Shown here piece after piece: positions 1 through 8,817 of a stretch of 42,111 nucleotides of DNA (position 1 is its first letter; every line of letters begins with the position of its first letter). The DNA comes from Rikenellaceae bacterium (GTDB taxonomy: Bacteria > Bacteroidota > Bacteroidia > Bacteroidales > Rikenellaceae), in NCBI GenBank assembly GCA_017936385.1, contig JAGBFQ010000007.1, forward strand, positions 1 to 42,111, written 5' to 3'. Position numbers and translations under genes: made by a program. Below the pieces are notes generated by a model, which did not search any database, was not told the origin of the DNA, and worked only from the letters and a program-made list of their open reading frames with translations.

Positions 1-281
1 TCGTCGTCATCGTCATAGTCATCATCCGACGTATTGATATGTTGACTCTTGTCGTACTTGATGTTGAAAACGCTGTAACCCTGCTCATCTTTGCTCTCTT
101 CGAGTGTCGAATCCACAGGAAGTCCCAAATCCTCGATTTTGTACTCCGTTTCAGACGAGTACATGATACATGTCGAGATATAATCATCGGCCTCCTGCTC
201 CGTTGCGAAGGTTGCATTACGACGACAAGGTTTCCAAGTTGCGTCGTCTTTGGTTTTAAAAAGAACTGTATATGTTTTCAT
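1..281 (-). CDS. Partial hypothetical acidic protein (C-terminus outside window)
   Basis: An open frame starts at ATG 281-279 on the minus strand, begins MKTYTVLFKTKDDATWKPC and stays open to the window edge, giving about 93 residues. The visible part looks cytosolic, with no signal peptide or membrane segment. It reads like a small alpha/beta protein and becomes strongly acidic near the edge, with a run of Asp and Tyr residues. A good promoter lies just upstream at 304-335, so this is probably the first gene of its transcript. I do not recognise the family. The start is supported by promoter spacing and by the absence of any other upstream ATG in frame. Confidence 0.7.
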   Translation of the reverse strand, partial: MKTYTVLFKTKDDATWKPCRRNATFATEQEADDYISTCIMYSSETEYKIEDLGLPVDSTLEESKDEQGYSVFNIKYDKSQHINTSDDDYDDDD

Positions 282-303
282 CAGTATTGCATTTTATTTC
301 GCG

Positions 304-335
304 CAAAGATAAGAAACTGTTTTTATTAAAACAAG
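304..335 (-). promoter_or_regulatory. Bacteroidetes-type promoter for the partial gene at the left edge
   Basis: On the minus strand a -33 CTTG (335-332) is followed after 20 nt by the -7 box TATCTTTG (311-304), an exact TAnnTTTG match. Transcription would start near 299, about 18 nt before the ATG at 281. The site lies between this gene and the stop codon of the MG2 gene at 345. Confidence 0.65.
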
Positions 336-344
336 TCCGACCTA

Positions 345-3098
345 TCAACGCTCTACCTTAATTTGTGTGGTCGCACTGCACAACTCTCCACGACAACTCA
401 CACCCTCCACCGTGACGCTGTAAACAGACGGTCGGTCGGCTGTGTAGAACTCCACGTGCGCCACACCCATCGAATCAGGCTCCACCATAGGTTCCCAATG
501 TATGGTTTTACGACGGTCCGCAACACTTCCACGCGGAGTATTCGGTGCATAAATTGGTGCATAAAATGTGGTATCGGGGCTGTATCCGAGTTTTCGCACA
601 ACCGATATTGCGCCTCGCTTCTGACTCGTAAAGGCATACAACACGGGCATTCCTACATTGATTACGGGATGGTCGCTAAAGAAAATATCCTTACACTGCG
701 GATAACCCACATAATCCACATACTTGACGGCATGCAACGGAATGTAATCAACATCAATATGTTCAAGAGTAACGTATGGATTTCCGTCCACACATATTTT
801 GATGGGTGTAAGTCCCGTTCCCGACGTGTCGGTCGAATCCACACGTCCCGCCAAGCCCGACTCCTTGGCAGTCAGATAGACAACTCCATGCTCGGGCGAT
901 GTCATTCTATACACTCCCGGGAAGTCATCCAACACTTCGCCCAATGTTTCGAACTTGCGCTCCGTTATTTGCGCCTCCGACACGGCTATCGACGGGCGAT
1001 AGGTCTCCCTCTGCACAGCAGCGCTGAAGGCCACCGCCTCGATGCTTACCACACGCGAAACGTCGGTTGTATCTATACTCACGCTCCACTCCTCGGATTG
1101 CTCTATTTCACCGCGTCGCACACCGAAATCCCAACGCTCGACGGCACTTCGGCCACCAAAATCGGGATAGTTATCAGGGTCAAGTTCAATGGTATTTCCA
1201 AACTTACCGCCACGCTCGGTCCACGCCTGAAGAATGTAGTGCATACCCCTGGGGGCGTTGTCAATACCGAAAGCAAACGATGGGTCGTCGCCCAAGTTAT
1301 AGAGTTTATAGAAACCTCGACCCGAAGCACGATACAGAGGCTCCATGATAGCAATGTAGGCATTCCTCATCGAACTGCGCGAACCGTCGAGTCGACCCGA
1401 AATGGTATGCACGGTTTCGTGTCCATATTTGTATGGTCGCAGTCTTCCGAGCAGCACCGAGTCCATCTCAAAACGATGCCATCCATGTGTCATCATCACA
1501 AGGTCGAGTTGCGAGAGTTTTGCGCGGTCGGTATCGGTAAAGTAATATGCCGGATTCTCGAGTTCACCTCGCAGGTCACCCGTCAATAGCGTCGAGGCGT
1601 AAATATTGGTCGACGAGGAGTTCATCCATGCCGAATCCACGACACTCATCGAGTATGTGCCATCGGTCAAAGGTGCGCCCGATTTATCGGTCAGTTTCAC
1701 CGTCAGTTCAACACGGCTCAAGGGTGAATATGCCGAAGCATTCGATGTAATTTCAGCCGACGATTCGGCACCGTTCCACACAAAGAATGTTCGGTCACAC
1801 ACCGTGCGCATGGTCTGTTTGTCTATCAGTGCCACGGTTGCCATGCCATTATTGAACGAGGAGGTCGACAGTCGCATCGAACCTGAGCAGTCACCAATAT
1901 GACACACCTCACCTTTGGAGTGAACAATGATTCCGAGTTTCGAAGGGTCGACATCGCGCGTAGCCAACACTCGGCACACGGCAGCTCCGGGAGCCAAATC
2001 CACAGCCAACGTGCAACCACTCGTCAAGGACTGAGGTAATGCAACGTTCTTGACCACCGTCGAATCGGCCGAGAGTTTCATCTGTGCCGTGTAGCTCTCT
2101 CCTTCGGCAGGTGTTAGCACAAACACACCCATGCCCAAGTGCGACGACTCTATATCAGCCACAACCTCACCTTTGGAGTTTATCACATTGCCTACAACAT
2201 CGGTCGACAAACCATCGACACCCACAGCCTTGAAAGCAACCCTCTGCGGCATACCTACCAACAGGTTACCTCCCTCGGGCAGGAATGCCACATCGAAATC
2301 GCGTTTGAACGATGGTAACTCCACTCGACGGCGATAGGCCGGAATTTGCGGTGAGTCATACGTCAGGTCTATGTAGTTGCACTCCCCCTCGGGAGCATCA
2401 AACACCACGGTAAAGACGCCATCATTACGCAACGAGTAGCTACGTTGTGCCAATCGTCCATCCACCACCAGGTCGGTCGAAACACGTCCGACCGTGAGCG
2501 GTGTTCCCTGCGACGAGGTTACGCTTATTTGTGCTGCGATGCGTCCGTCAGGCAAACGACGATAATCGACATGTTCGACAGCATAGTTTTCGTCCGGATG
2601 TCGAATCTCGATGCGTCGCGCAAACATATAGTCCGTCGGGTGGTTGTACATCCACTCGGTGTAGCCATGCAGTGTATATATTCCGGGGGTTGCGTCGGCC
2701 GGAATTTCTATACGGTTATCGTAGATACTGAAGCGTTCGGTTGAGTCTGCGGCCAGATGTTTGCGCACCTTGACACGTTCATATAATTTCTGGTCGTGTT
2801 CGTGCCATGCACCCGGTCCGCGCAGCTCGACATACACAAATCTCGAATCGGACAACGGCAGGTCGGTCACACCCTCCGTCACATAGGCTTTGAACCACAA
2901 CGTATCACCCGCAGCATAGACCTCTCGGTCGGTGTGCAGATATACTTTTTCGTATGTACCACGTGCATAGTAGTTCGAGAAAGCGGCGCCCACGGCCGTC
3001 TGGAAAGTCGAAAGTTCCTGAGCCTTAACCCCTACACTCCACATCAGACAACAGAGCGCAATTACAAATCGAACGGGATTTTTGATAACTTTGAACAT
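345..3098 (-). CDS. MG2-domain secreted/outer-membrane surface protein with plug-like C-terminal region
   Basis: This is a large exported protein of 917 residues from ATG 3098. I chose that start over an earlier in-frame Met at 3200 because it gives a clean signal peptide (MFKVIKNPVRFVIALCCLMW... ending in VKAQ). The mature N-terminus carries the macroglobulin-like MG2 signature (YEKVYLHTDREVYAAGDTLW), followed by further beta-sandwich repeats. The C-terminal third has a segment resembling a TonB-receptor plug or carboxypeptidase-regulatory region (TLGEVLDDFPGVYRMTSPEH). Bacteroidetes encode many such proteins, usually annotated 'MG2 domain-containing' or 'TonB-dependent receptor-like'. The molecular role is unknown, and structural or protease-interaction roles are inference. 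It is the last gene of the envelope cluster, with an 86-nt gap after the L,D-transpeptidase gene. A possible -7 box (TAATTTTG) lies at 3135-3128. Confidence 0.8.
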   Translation of the reverse strand: MFKVIKNPVRFVIALCCLMWSVGVKAQELSTFQTAVGAAFSNYYARGTYEKVYLHTDREVYAAGDTLWFKAYVTEGVTDLPLSDSRFVYVELRGPGAWHEHDQKLYERVKVRKHLAADSTERFSIYDNRIEIPADATPGIYTLHGYTEWMYNHPTDYMFARRIEIRHPDENYAVEHVDYRRLPDGRIAAQISVTSSQGTPLTVGRVSTDLVVDGRLAQRSYSLRNDGVFTVVFDAPEGECNYIDLTYDSPQIPAYRRRVELPSFKRDFDVAFLPEGGNLLVGMPQRVAFKAVGVDGLSTDVVGNVINSKGEVVADIESSHLGMGVFVLTPAEGESYTAQMKLSADSTVVKNVALPQSLTSGCTLAVDLAPGAAVCRVLATRDVDPSKLGIIVHSKGEVCHIGDCSGSMRLSTSSFNNGMATVALIDKQTMRTVCDRTFFVWNGAESSAEITSNASAYSPLSRVELTVKLTDKSGAPLTDGTYSMSVVDSAWMNSSSTNIYASTLLTGDLRGELENPAYYFTDTDRAKLSQLDLVMMTHGWHRFEMDSVLLGRLRPYKYGHETVHTISGRLDGSRSSMRNAYIAIMEPLYRASGRGFYKLYNLGDDPSFAFGIDNAPRGMHYILQAWTERGGKFGNTIELDPDNYPDFGGRSAVERWDFGVRRGEIEQSEEWSVSIDTTDVSRVVSIEAVAFSAAVQRETYRPSIAVSEAQITERKFETLGEVLDDFPGVYRMTSPEHGVVYLTAKESGLAGRVDSTDTSGTGLTPIKICVDGNPYVTLEHIDVDYIPLHAVKYVDYVGYPQCKDIFFSDHPVINVGMPVLYAFTSQKRGAISVVRKLGYSPDTTFYAPIYAPNTPRGSVADRRKTIHWEPMVEPDSMGVAHVEFYTADRPSVYSVTVEGVSCRGELCSATTQIKVER

Positions 3099-3184
3099 AT
3101 TACTTTTCTTAAAAAAACTCCCCGACACAAAATTACAATATTTTCGCAAATAAACCTCACAACGCCCAACAAAAAGTGTCCACA

Positions 3185-3688
3185 TCAGCGATACATCCAC
3201 AATAAGACATCTCGACGCTCGGCAAGCAACTCGTCCAAACGAGCAAAACTACCACGCGACACCACAATGCATCCACGGCTACACCACAACGGGCAGAGTG
3301 AAAAATTACGCTCAGGAACCTCCTCCGAGGAGTGCAAAACAATGGCTCTGCTACGAACATTACGATTCGTGTCATCCAATCCATCGAGTCGGTATGCTCC
3401 TCCAAACACGCCCTCGTAACGCTCCCCCACTCGACATCGTCCCACAGGGGTAAGCCATGAGTCGGGTTGGTCGCCCGTTTGCGGCCACAGACGTGTTGAA
3501 AGGCTACGTCCACGCCCACTTGCAGCCAAACATTCGAATAGAAGTTCGCCCCGTTCGGGATTCACAACCCTCAGACGTGGCACATGCGACGAGCGCGACA
3601 AGTCGACCAAAATCGCCAAATCGCCACACATTCCCTGCCAGGCGCAATAGTGTGCAGCCTGCTCCATCATATTTTTGAGATTAGCCAC
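3185..3688 (-). CDS. YkuD_2-type murein L,D-transpeptidase catalytic domain protein
   Basis: The 167-residue protein carries the signature of the PF13645 L,D-transpeptidase-like family: a GGAYRLDGLDDTNRN block (about 96-110), RAIVLHS with His119, and SRGCIVVS with the presumed catalytic Cys140. Such enzymes cross-link or edit peptidoglycan through a cysteine acyl-enzyme. Two points are odd. The longest start is GTG (3688), with ATG alternatives at 3670 and 3667, and none of them gives a signal peptide although the substrate is periplasmic. The usual Gly-Ser/Ser-rich substrate loop is also weakly conserved (LTPVGRCRVGERY). It lies 15 nt after the glycosyltransferase stop in the same envelope cluster. 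The family call is good, but cellular location and activity are uncertain. Confidence 0.75.
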   Translation of the reverse strand: MANLKNMMEQAAHYCAWQGMCGDLAILVDLSRSSHVPRLRVVNPERGELLFECLAASGRGRSLSTRLWPQTGDQPDSWLTPVGRCRVGERYEGVFGGAYRLDGLDDTNRNVRSRAIVLHSSEEVPERNFSLCPLWCSRGCIVVSRGSFARLDELLAERRDVLLWMYR

Positions 3689-3703
3689 TATACGTACGAT
3701 GGG

Positions 3704-4702
3704 TTACATCATTTTGCCAAACGTTCGGCCGCCAAACAGATATCGCAACAACATCGAGCCACGATATACACCCTTGGGCTGGGCGCAGTCCGAGGTTCGT
3801 TTGCTTCGCAGATTTTCGCGTCGAGCAAAAAAGTCGCGGTGAGCTTGCCACACGGCTTTCACAAAGTTCCACTTACCTGTCAACAGATATACTGCCGCCG
3901 AAGCTCCGTCCAAGAGCAGTCGTGCAATGATTGTCACCTCGCGTGGTCCCGCTTCGAGATTTTTGTACAACATCGACAGATTGTTGCGATAGTTGAGATA
4001 TATCTTGCGCGGTGAGTTGTTCGGAAGTGTACCTCCGCCCAAGTGGTAGACCACACTGCGCGGCTCCACCCACACGCTATATCCCGCGCGCCACATTCTC
4101 CAACAGAGGTCTATCTCCTCTTGATGAGCAAAGAAGTCACCATCGAAACCTCCCAACAGACGGAATACCTCACTTCGGCATGCAAACGCTGCACCCGACG
4201 CCCAGAAAACCTCACGTGCATCATCATATTGCCCCTCATCGCGCTCCACCGTACTCAGGATTCGTCCACGGCAAAACGGATACCCCAGCACGTCTATGAA
4301 TCCCCCCGCAGCTCCGGCATATTCAAAGCTTTCGCGGTCGGCCGCCGCACGCAATTTAGGCGCTACGGCTCCAATCTTAGGGTTACTCTCAAGACGTTCA
4401 ACTAATGGTTCGAGCCATCCTTCGGGCGTTTCGACATCGCTATTTAGCAGTACCCAATATTCGGCGTCTGTCACTTGCTCCAGGGCACGGTTATATCCTT
4501 CGGCAAAACCATAATTACAGTCAAGTTTCACGATTTCGACCTGCGGAAAGGTTTGTCGCACCCACTCCACAGAATCATCCGTCGAACCATTGTCCGCTAC
4601 CACCACACCAGCCCACTCGGGACACGTCGCAACCACACTTCGAAGATAGGTTTGCAAGTGCCCAAGTCCGTTCCAATTAAGTATTACAATTTCAACCTTC
4701 AC
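3704..4702 (-). CDS. GT2-family glycosyltransferase (rhamnosyltransferase-like)
   Basis: This is a GT-A fold family 2 glycosyltransferase of 332 residues. The N-terminal nucleotide-binding motif is VEIVILNWNGLGHLQTYL, followed by VVADNGSTDDS, the metal-binding region WVLLNSDVETPEGWL, and the acceptor/catalytic segment FFAHQEEIDLCWRMWRAGY. The C-terminal region (about 245-300) is hydrophobic and amphipathic, as in membrane-associated WbbL-like rhamnosyltransferases. It probably transfers a sugar from a nucleotide donor to a cell-surface glycan or lipid at the cytoplasmic face of the inner membrane; donor and acceptor cannot be read from sequence. It follows the acyltransferase gene by 12 nt and precedes the L,D-transpeptidase gene by 15 nt, which suggests an envelope-assembly operon. 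Confidence 0.88.
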   Translation of the reverse strand: MKVEIVILNWNGLGHLQTYLRSVVATCPEWAGVVVADNGSTDDSVEWVRQTFPQVEIVKLDCNYGFAEGYNRALEQVTDAEYWVLLNSDVETPEGWLEPLVERLESNPKIGAVAPKLRAAADRESFEYAGAAGGFIDVLGYPFCRGRILSTVERDEGQYDDAREVFWASGAAFACRSEVFRLLGGFDGDFFAHQEEIDLCWRMWRAGYSVWVEPRSVVYHLGGGTLPNNSPRKIYLNYRNNLSMLYKNLEAGPREVTIIARLLLDGASAAVYLLTGKWNFVKAVWQAHRDFFARRENLRSKRTSDCAQPKGVYRGSMLLRYLFGGRTFGKMM

Positions 4703-4714
4703 TTCTCGAAAACT

Positions 4715-5674
4715 CTATTGTTGCGGACGCTCCTCTGGATAGCGTTCATAGTAGCTCTGTTGTGCCTCGACACCGAAGTGACGTTTCCAACGACGGTGCG
4801 TCCACAACCACAACTCCGGATATTTGCGTATTTGCTGTTCGAGCAGCGCAGCATATCGTTCGGTGATTTCATAATCGGCAACTTGTTCGGTTCCGTCGTA
4901 AATCATCTCCAACTTGTAGTCGTATTCGCCTGCTTTGACGCGCTCAATCCACAAGAAATATACCGGCACGCCAAACTTAATGGCCATATATTCACTTCCG
5001 CGGGCGAACACTGTGGGACGTCCCAAGAACTTAATCCAATGGTGTTTGGGGTCTTTGGGCGGTGTTTGGTCCGACAACATGCCCCACATCATACGTCCTC
5101 CGTCGGGATAACCGTTTCGATTCGAGATAAAATATCTGAGAACCTCACGGCGTTCAACGGGAATACCTCCAATGCGCATACGGATGTACTTCATCAGTTC
5201 GTCCATTGCGGGGTTCTCCAACTCATGATATACGCACACATTACGGAATCCGTACACATCCATCGGGAATGCAGACAGATACTCCCAACAACCACAATGG
5301 CCCATCATAATGATGGCATGACGCGGGTCGGTAGCAAATTGCGACGCACCTTCCGACACTCTCAGGCGACGGCGCAACCTCTTGGGTGACACCACTGTAA
5401 GGTTAAGTATACAGATTATGATTTCGGCGAAATTGGCATAGAAGTCGCGTTCGATAGTTCGCAACTCTTTGGGACTCTTTTCGGGAAAACATTTGCTCAA
5501 GTTGTCGCGCACCACCTTAACTCGATAGCGTGCCACGCGATAAATCAACAGATAAAACATCCATTTGAACACTCCGAACAGCACAAAATCGGGCCATACG
5601 GCAATCAATCGGCACCCCCAAAGTGCCACGTAAAACAGAACTTTTTGTCCCGGACTCAATCTACTTTTGGACAT
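4715..5674 (-). CDS. LpxL/HtrB-type lipid A (lysophospholipid) acyltransferase
   Basis: The 319-residue protein matches the LpxL/LpxM late acyltransferase family, which adds secondary acyl chains to Kdo-lipid A or related lipids at the inner membrane. An N-terminal hydrophobic stretch (about 12-50) would anchor it. The conserved catalytic H-x4-E block is seen as IMMGHCGCWEY, followed by the arginine-containing RREVLRYF region, the SDQTPPKDPKHHW block and the ARGSEYMAIKFGVPVYF block. Bacteroidales usually carry one LpxL-like enzyme, which fits their penta-acylated lipid A. Its start overlaps the end of the DUF389 gene by 14 nt, so translation is probably coupled. Acyl chain and acceptor position cannot be deduced. 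Confidence 0.88.
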   Translation of the reverse strand: MSKSRLSPGQKVLFYVALWGCRLIAVWPDFVLFGVFKWMFYLLIYRVARYRVKVVRDNLSKCFPEKSPKELRTIERDFYANFAEIIICILNLTVVSPKRLRRRLRVSEGASQFATDPRHAIIMMGHCGCWEYLSAFPMDVYGFRNVCVYHELENPAMDELMKYIRMRIGGIPVERREVLRYFISNRNGYPDGGRMMWGMLSDQTPPKDPKHHWIKFLGRPTVFARGSEYMAIKFGVPVYFLWIERVKAGEYDYKLEMIYDGTEQVADYEITERYAALLEQQIRKYPELWLWTHRRWKRHFGVEAQQSYYERYPEERPQQ

Positions 5675-7034
5675 ACAACACTATTTTTTCACTTTTACCT
5701 CTCACCTTGAGCCATCTCTCCAAACGGCTACGCTCTTCGGCCGTCAACTCCTCGGTGCGAGGTTTAACAATACATACAAGTACGGTATCAACGCTTCGAC
5801 CGGCATCATCCCAGACTATCTGACGACCCAGCGACACACGTTCCACATTTTCGACCACCGCCGCACACTCGCGCGACATATCGGCCGACGATAAGGTATC
5901 CATTGCACGATACCCCTCCAGACGTTGGCGCAGACGTGCAATCTGCTCGTTTCGTTCCGAGAGCAGTTCCGAGTAGCTCTTCTGCACCGACGAGAAGTCG
6001 ATACGTTCCTCTCCTCTCGAAGTTTGTTTGACAATCAGTTCTGCATCCTCCAAGTCATAAGCCGCCATTTGGCTACGTGCATTTTCGATAACATCCTCCG
6101 AAATGGACTCGCCGAACAACACCACCTCGATGGTCGAGGGATACTTTCGGCTCATCTTGAATGTCTTGTTACACTCCATAACGCGCGTCTGTTGGAAGTT
6201 GAATACCGTATTTACGTACCTATCGGCTGCACTCTCAAACATCGTCTGACGCACCAATCGGATTGCGATAATCGAACTCGGAATCAGTACAATAGCCAGC
6301 ACCACCGACATAAGATATTTCACACGTCGCTCCACCTTTGGGTCGGCCTGCGTTTTGGTCGGATATTTCAGAAAACGGATAAACGCATAGGTTGCCATTG
6401 CGATGCACACCATATTGATAAAACACAGATACAGTGCACCAATAATATAGCTGAACTGCAACGTAGCCAATCCATATCCCGCCGTGCAGAGAGGTGGCAT
6501 AAGTGCCGTTGCAATGGCCACACCCGGAATTACGGTCGACGTGCGGTCCTTGCGTGTCTGAGCAACAATTCCCGCAGCTCCACCGAATAGAGCAATCAGC
6601 ACATCGTAGAACGTGGGCATTGTGCGAGCCAACAATTCGCTCTGCGCTGTACTAATGGGCGAAATAATAAAGAAGATTGTCGAGGCCACAATCGCTGTCA
6701 CGGTCATAAAGCCCAGGTTTCGCAACGAACGTTTCATCAGTTCGTTGTCGTTGATAGCCAACGCCAAACCAAAGCCCACAATCGGACCCATCAGCGGCGA
6801 GATGCACATTGCTCCGATAATCACCGCTGTCGAGTTGACATTCAGACCGAGCGAAGCAATCATGGCGGCAAATATCAGAACCCACAGATTGGTTCCGCGG
6901 AACTCCACACCATTCGAAATATTTGCAATTACCTCTTGCTGTGTCGCACTGTCGGCCGTTAGGTCAAAGCGGTCGTATATCATCTTCTTGAATCTACCGA
7001 ACCATCTGTTCAGCGTATTACTCGTCGCACTCAT
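5661..7034 (-). CDS. DUF389 (TIGR00341-type) polytopic membrane protein
   Basis: From ATG 7034 this is a 457-residue integral membrane protein of the DUF389 family. I prefer this start to the earlier Met at 7082, which would lie deep inside rsmI. The core motifs are recognisable: STAVIIGAMCISPLMGPIVG near residue 75, and VIPGVAIATALMPPLCTAGY around 175. About eight hydrophobic segments span residues 50-270. The C-terminal third (about 280-457) is soluble, partly coiled coil (SYSELLSERNEQIARLRQRL) and probably periplasmic or cytosolic regulatory. The biochemical function is unknown; transport is only a guess from topology. The start overlaps the rsmI stop by 17 nt and the end overlaps the acyltransferase start by 14 nt. 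Confidence 0.85.
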   Translation of the reverse strand: MSATSNTLNRWFGRFKKMIYDRFDLTADSATQQEVIANISNGVEFRGTNLWVLIFAAMIASLGLNVNSTAVIIGAMCISPLMGPIVGFGLALAINDNELMKRSLRNLGFMTVTAIVASTIFFIISPISTAQSELLARTMPTFYDVLIALFGGAAGIVAQTRKDRTSTVIPGVAIATALMPPLCTAGYGLATLQFSYIIGALYLCFINMVCIAMATYAFIRFLKYPTKTQADPKVERRVKYLMSVVLAIVLIPSSIIAIRLVRQTMFESAADRYVNTVFNFQQTRVMECNKTFKMSRKYPSTIEVVLFGESISEDVIENARSQMAAYDLEDAELIVKQTSRGEERIDFSSVQKSYSELLSERNEQIARLRQRLEGYRAMDTLSSADMSRECAAVVENVERVSLGRQIVWDDAGRSVDTVLVCIVKPRTEELTAEERSRLERWLKVRGKSEKIVLYVQK

Positions 7035-7731
7035 TACACTCCGATTTATCTGATTTATCTTTAGGTCGTCCGGCCAGCACAATCACAAATTCACCTTTGG
7101 GTTCATGCTCCTTGAAGTGTGCCAACACCTCGGCCACCGTTCCGCGTACCGTCTGTTCAAACTTCTTGGTAAGTTCCCTCGACACCGACACTTCGCGGTC
7201 GGCACCAAAGAACTCCTCGAACTGCATCAACGTCTTGACCACACGATAGGGCGACTCATAGAATATCATGGTTCGTGTTTCGTCCGCCAATCCCTGCAAC
7301 ATCTTGTTGCGTCCCTTCTTTTGCGGCAGGAAACCCTCGAAACAGAACTTATCACACGGGAAACCGCTCTGCACCAGAGCCGGAACAAACGCCGTAGCAC
7401 CCGGCAGGCTCTCAACCTCCACACCACGCTCGACACATCGGCGCACAAGTAGGAATCCGGGGTCCGAAATTCCGGGAGTACCTGCATCGCTCACCAACGC
7501 AGCGTTTCTACCCGCTTCCAACTCGCGCACAACCATTTCGACGGTTGCGTGTTCATTGAATTTGTGGTGCGAATAGAGTTTTTTGTCTATTCCATAGTGG
7601 CGCAACAGTACCGACGAGGTGCGTGTATCCTCGGCCAAAATGAAGTCCACCTCGCCAAGAATTCTCACTGCTCGATATGTCATGTCCTCAAGATTGCCTA
7701 TGGGCGTAGGGACGATATAAAGTTTTGCCAC
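7018..7731 (-). CDS. rsmI: 16S rRNA (cytidine(1402)-2'-O)-methyltransferase RsmI
   Basis: This tetrapyrrole-methylase-fold enzyme uses SAM to 2'-O-methylate C1402 of 16S rRNA in the decoding centre. The 237-residue sequence has the diagnostic N-terminus KLYIVPTPIGNLEDMTYRA, the AEDTRTSSVLLRHYGI block, and the SAM-binding LVSDAGTPGISDPGFLLVR loop, then YESPYRVVKTL and REVSVSRELTKKFEQT. Length and motifs are normal. The start codon is GTG (7731), positioned exactly where the family begins. The gene begins 3 nt after the stop of the upstream hypothetical gene and its end overlaps DUF389 by 17 nt, so it sits within a continuous minus-strand operon. Confidence 0.96.
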   Translation of the reverse strand: MAKLYIVPTPIGNLEDMTYRAVRILGEVDFILAEDTRTSSVLLRHYGIDKKLYSHHKFNEHATVEMVVRELEAGRNAALVSDAGTPGISDPGFLLVRRCVERGVEVESLPGATAFVPALVQSGFPCDKFCFEGFLPQKKGRNKMLQGLADETRTMIFYESPYRVVKTLMQFEEFFGADREVSVSRELTKKFEQTVRGTVAEVLAHFKEHEPKGEFVIVLAGRPKDKSDKSECNECDE

Positions 7732-7734
7732 TGT

Positions 7735-8811
7735 TTACGAAAATTTGAGTTTGAGCAGATTCATCAACATCTTGGCACCGTCGCTTGCCGAGTTCCATGC
7801 ATATCCACTCATATAAATCAGCGCATCGTCCATCGACGGTTGCGCATCAAGTTCTTCCATCACGGTATCGAACATTGCGGCATCACCTCCGAACAGGTCG
7901 CGCATAATCATTATTTTGTCATTCAGTCCCATAGCTCCGCGCAACGTACGCACCTCACCTGCGGCGATTTTGGTAGCCACATCCAGACCATCGTTCTGTA
8001 ACGAATCGCCCAAACGCACTGCCCCCGTGTTGATGACATCACCCAATACGGTTTTGGGAGTCACAACATCAGCCACCGAAGGCTCGGCAGCAGAAACAAC
8101 CGACGGCGTTACGGGTACAGCTGCTTGCGGCTCTTGTGCCACGGGTTGCGCCGCGGGCTTATATTCAACCTCTGGCTCGGGTTCGGATTGCACCTGCGCC
8201 TGTGCCGTTTCTGTCTGCGGGGTCGAAACAAGCGGCTCGCTCTGCGACACTTGCGACACCTTGGGCAATGCACCATCACCATACAACGTATCTATAACTT
8301 GACGGCTTATCTTGGGACGTACATGGGTCGGAGCTGGCTCGAGTGTAGGCTCGGGTATAGCAACCACCTCTATTGGAGCGACAATGGGTTCGGAAGCGGA
8401 CTCCTCCACTTCAACACTCTCCTCCTCGACCTCATCCTGTTGGCAATCGTTCATCACAAGCTCAACTTCGAAATCGGGTTCACCATGCTCATTCGTTTGC
8501 TCACCCACGGGGATTGCGACATTCCCCTCCTCCATAACGAGTTCAACCTCACATTCGGGTTCATTTTGTTCATCCGCCTCATCCGAACTCTGCACGGCAC
8601 CCATTGTAGCCAACGCCGCAATGGTTTCAGTAACACTCATTTGGGGTGTTACGACGGTTTGCTGGCACTCTCTCTCCTGCCAGCGCACCTTTTCATACAT
8701 ACGACGCAGAAGGTCAAGGAATAGTTCACGCTCCAGCGAGTTCACCTCTTCATCCCAACCATCAACCAGAGCCGACAGCTTTGCAATATCTTTTTTAAGA
8801 CTTTGTATCAT
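7735..8811 (-). CDS. Conserved Bacteroidetes protein with acidic/Pro-rich linker and helical C-terminal domain
   Basis: The 358-residue protein has three parts. The N-terminal helix (1-55) is probably coiled coil. A long low-complexity linker (about 75-265) is rich in Glu, Val, Pro and Gln. The C-terminal helical domain (about 265-358) has the conserved block MGLNDKIMIMRDLFGGDAAM and then MSGYAWNSASDGAKMLMNLL. I recall this C-terminal domain as widespread in Bacteroidetes proteins, without a known function. There is no signal peptide. It lies 6 nt downstream of the ACT-domain gene and 3 nt upstream of rsmI. The linker contains two related acidic stretches (around CEVELVMEEGNVAIPV and FEVELVMNDCQQDEVE), evidence of an internal duplication. 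Confidence 0.75.
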   Translation of the reverse strand: MIQSLKKDIAKLSALVDGWDEEVNSLERELFLDLLRRMYEKVRWQERECQQTVVTPQMSVTETIAALATMGAVQSSDEADEQNEPECEVELVMEEGNVAIPVGEQTNEHGEPDFEVELVMNDCQQDEVEEESVEVEESASEPIVAPIEVVAIPEPTLEPAPTHVRPKISRQVIDTLYGDGALPKVSQVSQSEPLVSTPQTETAQAQVQSEPEPEVEYKPAAQPVAQEPQAAVPVTPSVVSAAEPSVADVVTPKTVLGDVINTGAVRLGDSLQNDGLDVATKIAAGEVRTLRGAMGLNDKIMIMRDLFGGDAAMFDTVMEELDAQPSMDDALIYMSGYAWNSASDGAKMLMNLLKLKFS

Positions 8812-8817
8812 GGTTCT

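Noticed and set aside
363-1589. 408-residue plus-strand open frame inside the MG2 gene
   Set aside because: The translation is rich in His, Arg and Ser without domain features and lies antisense to a gene with clear motifs.
7034-7082. Upstream start of the DUF389 gene at 7082
   Set aside because: It would place 48 nt of extra coding sequence inside the conserved rsmI C-terminus, and the added residues are not membrane-protein-like.
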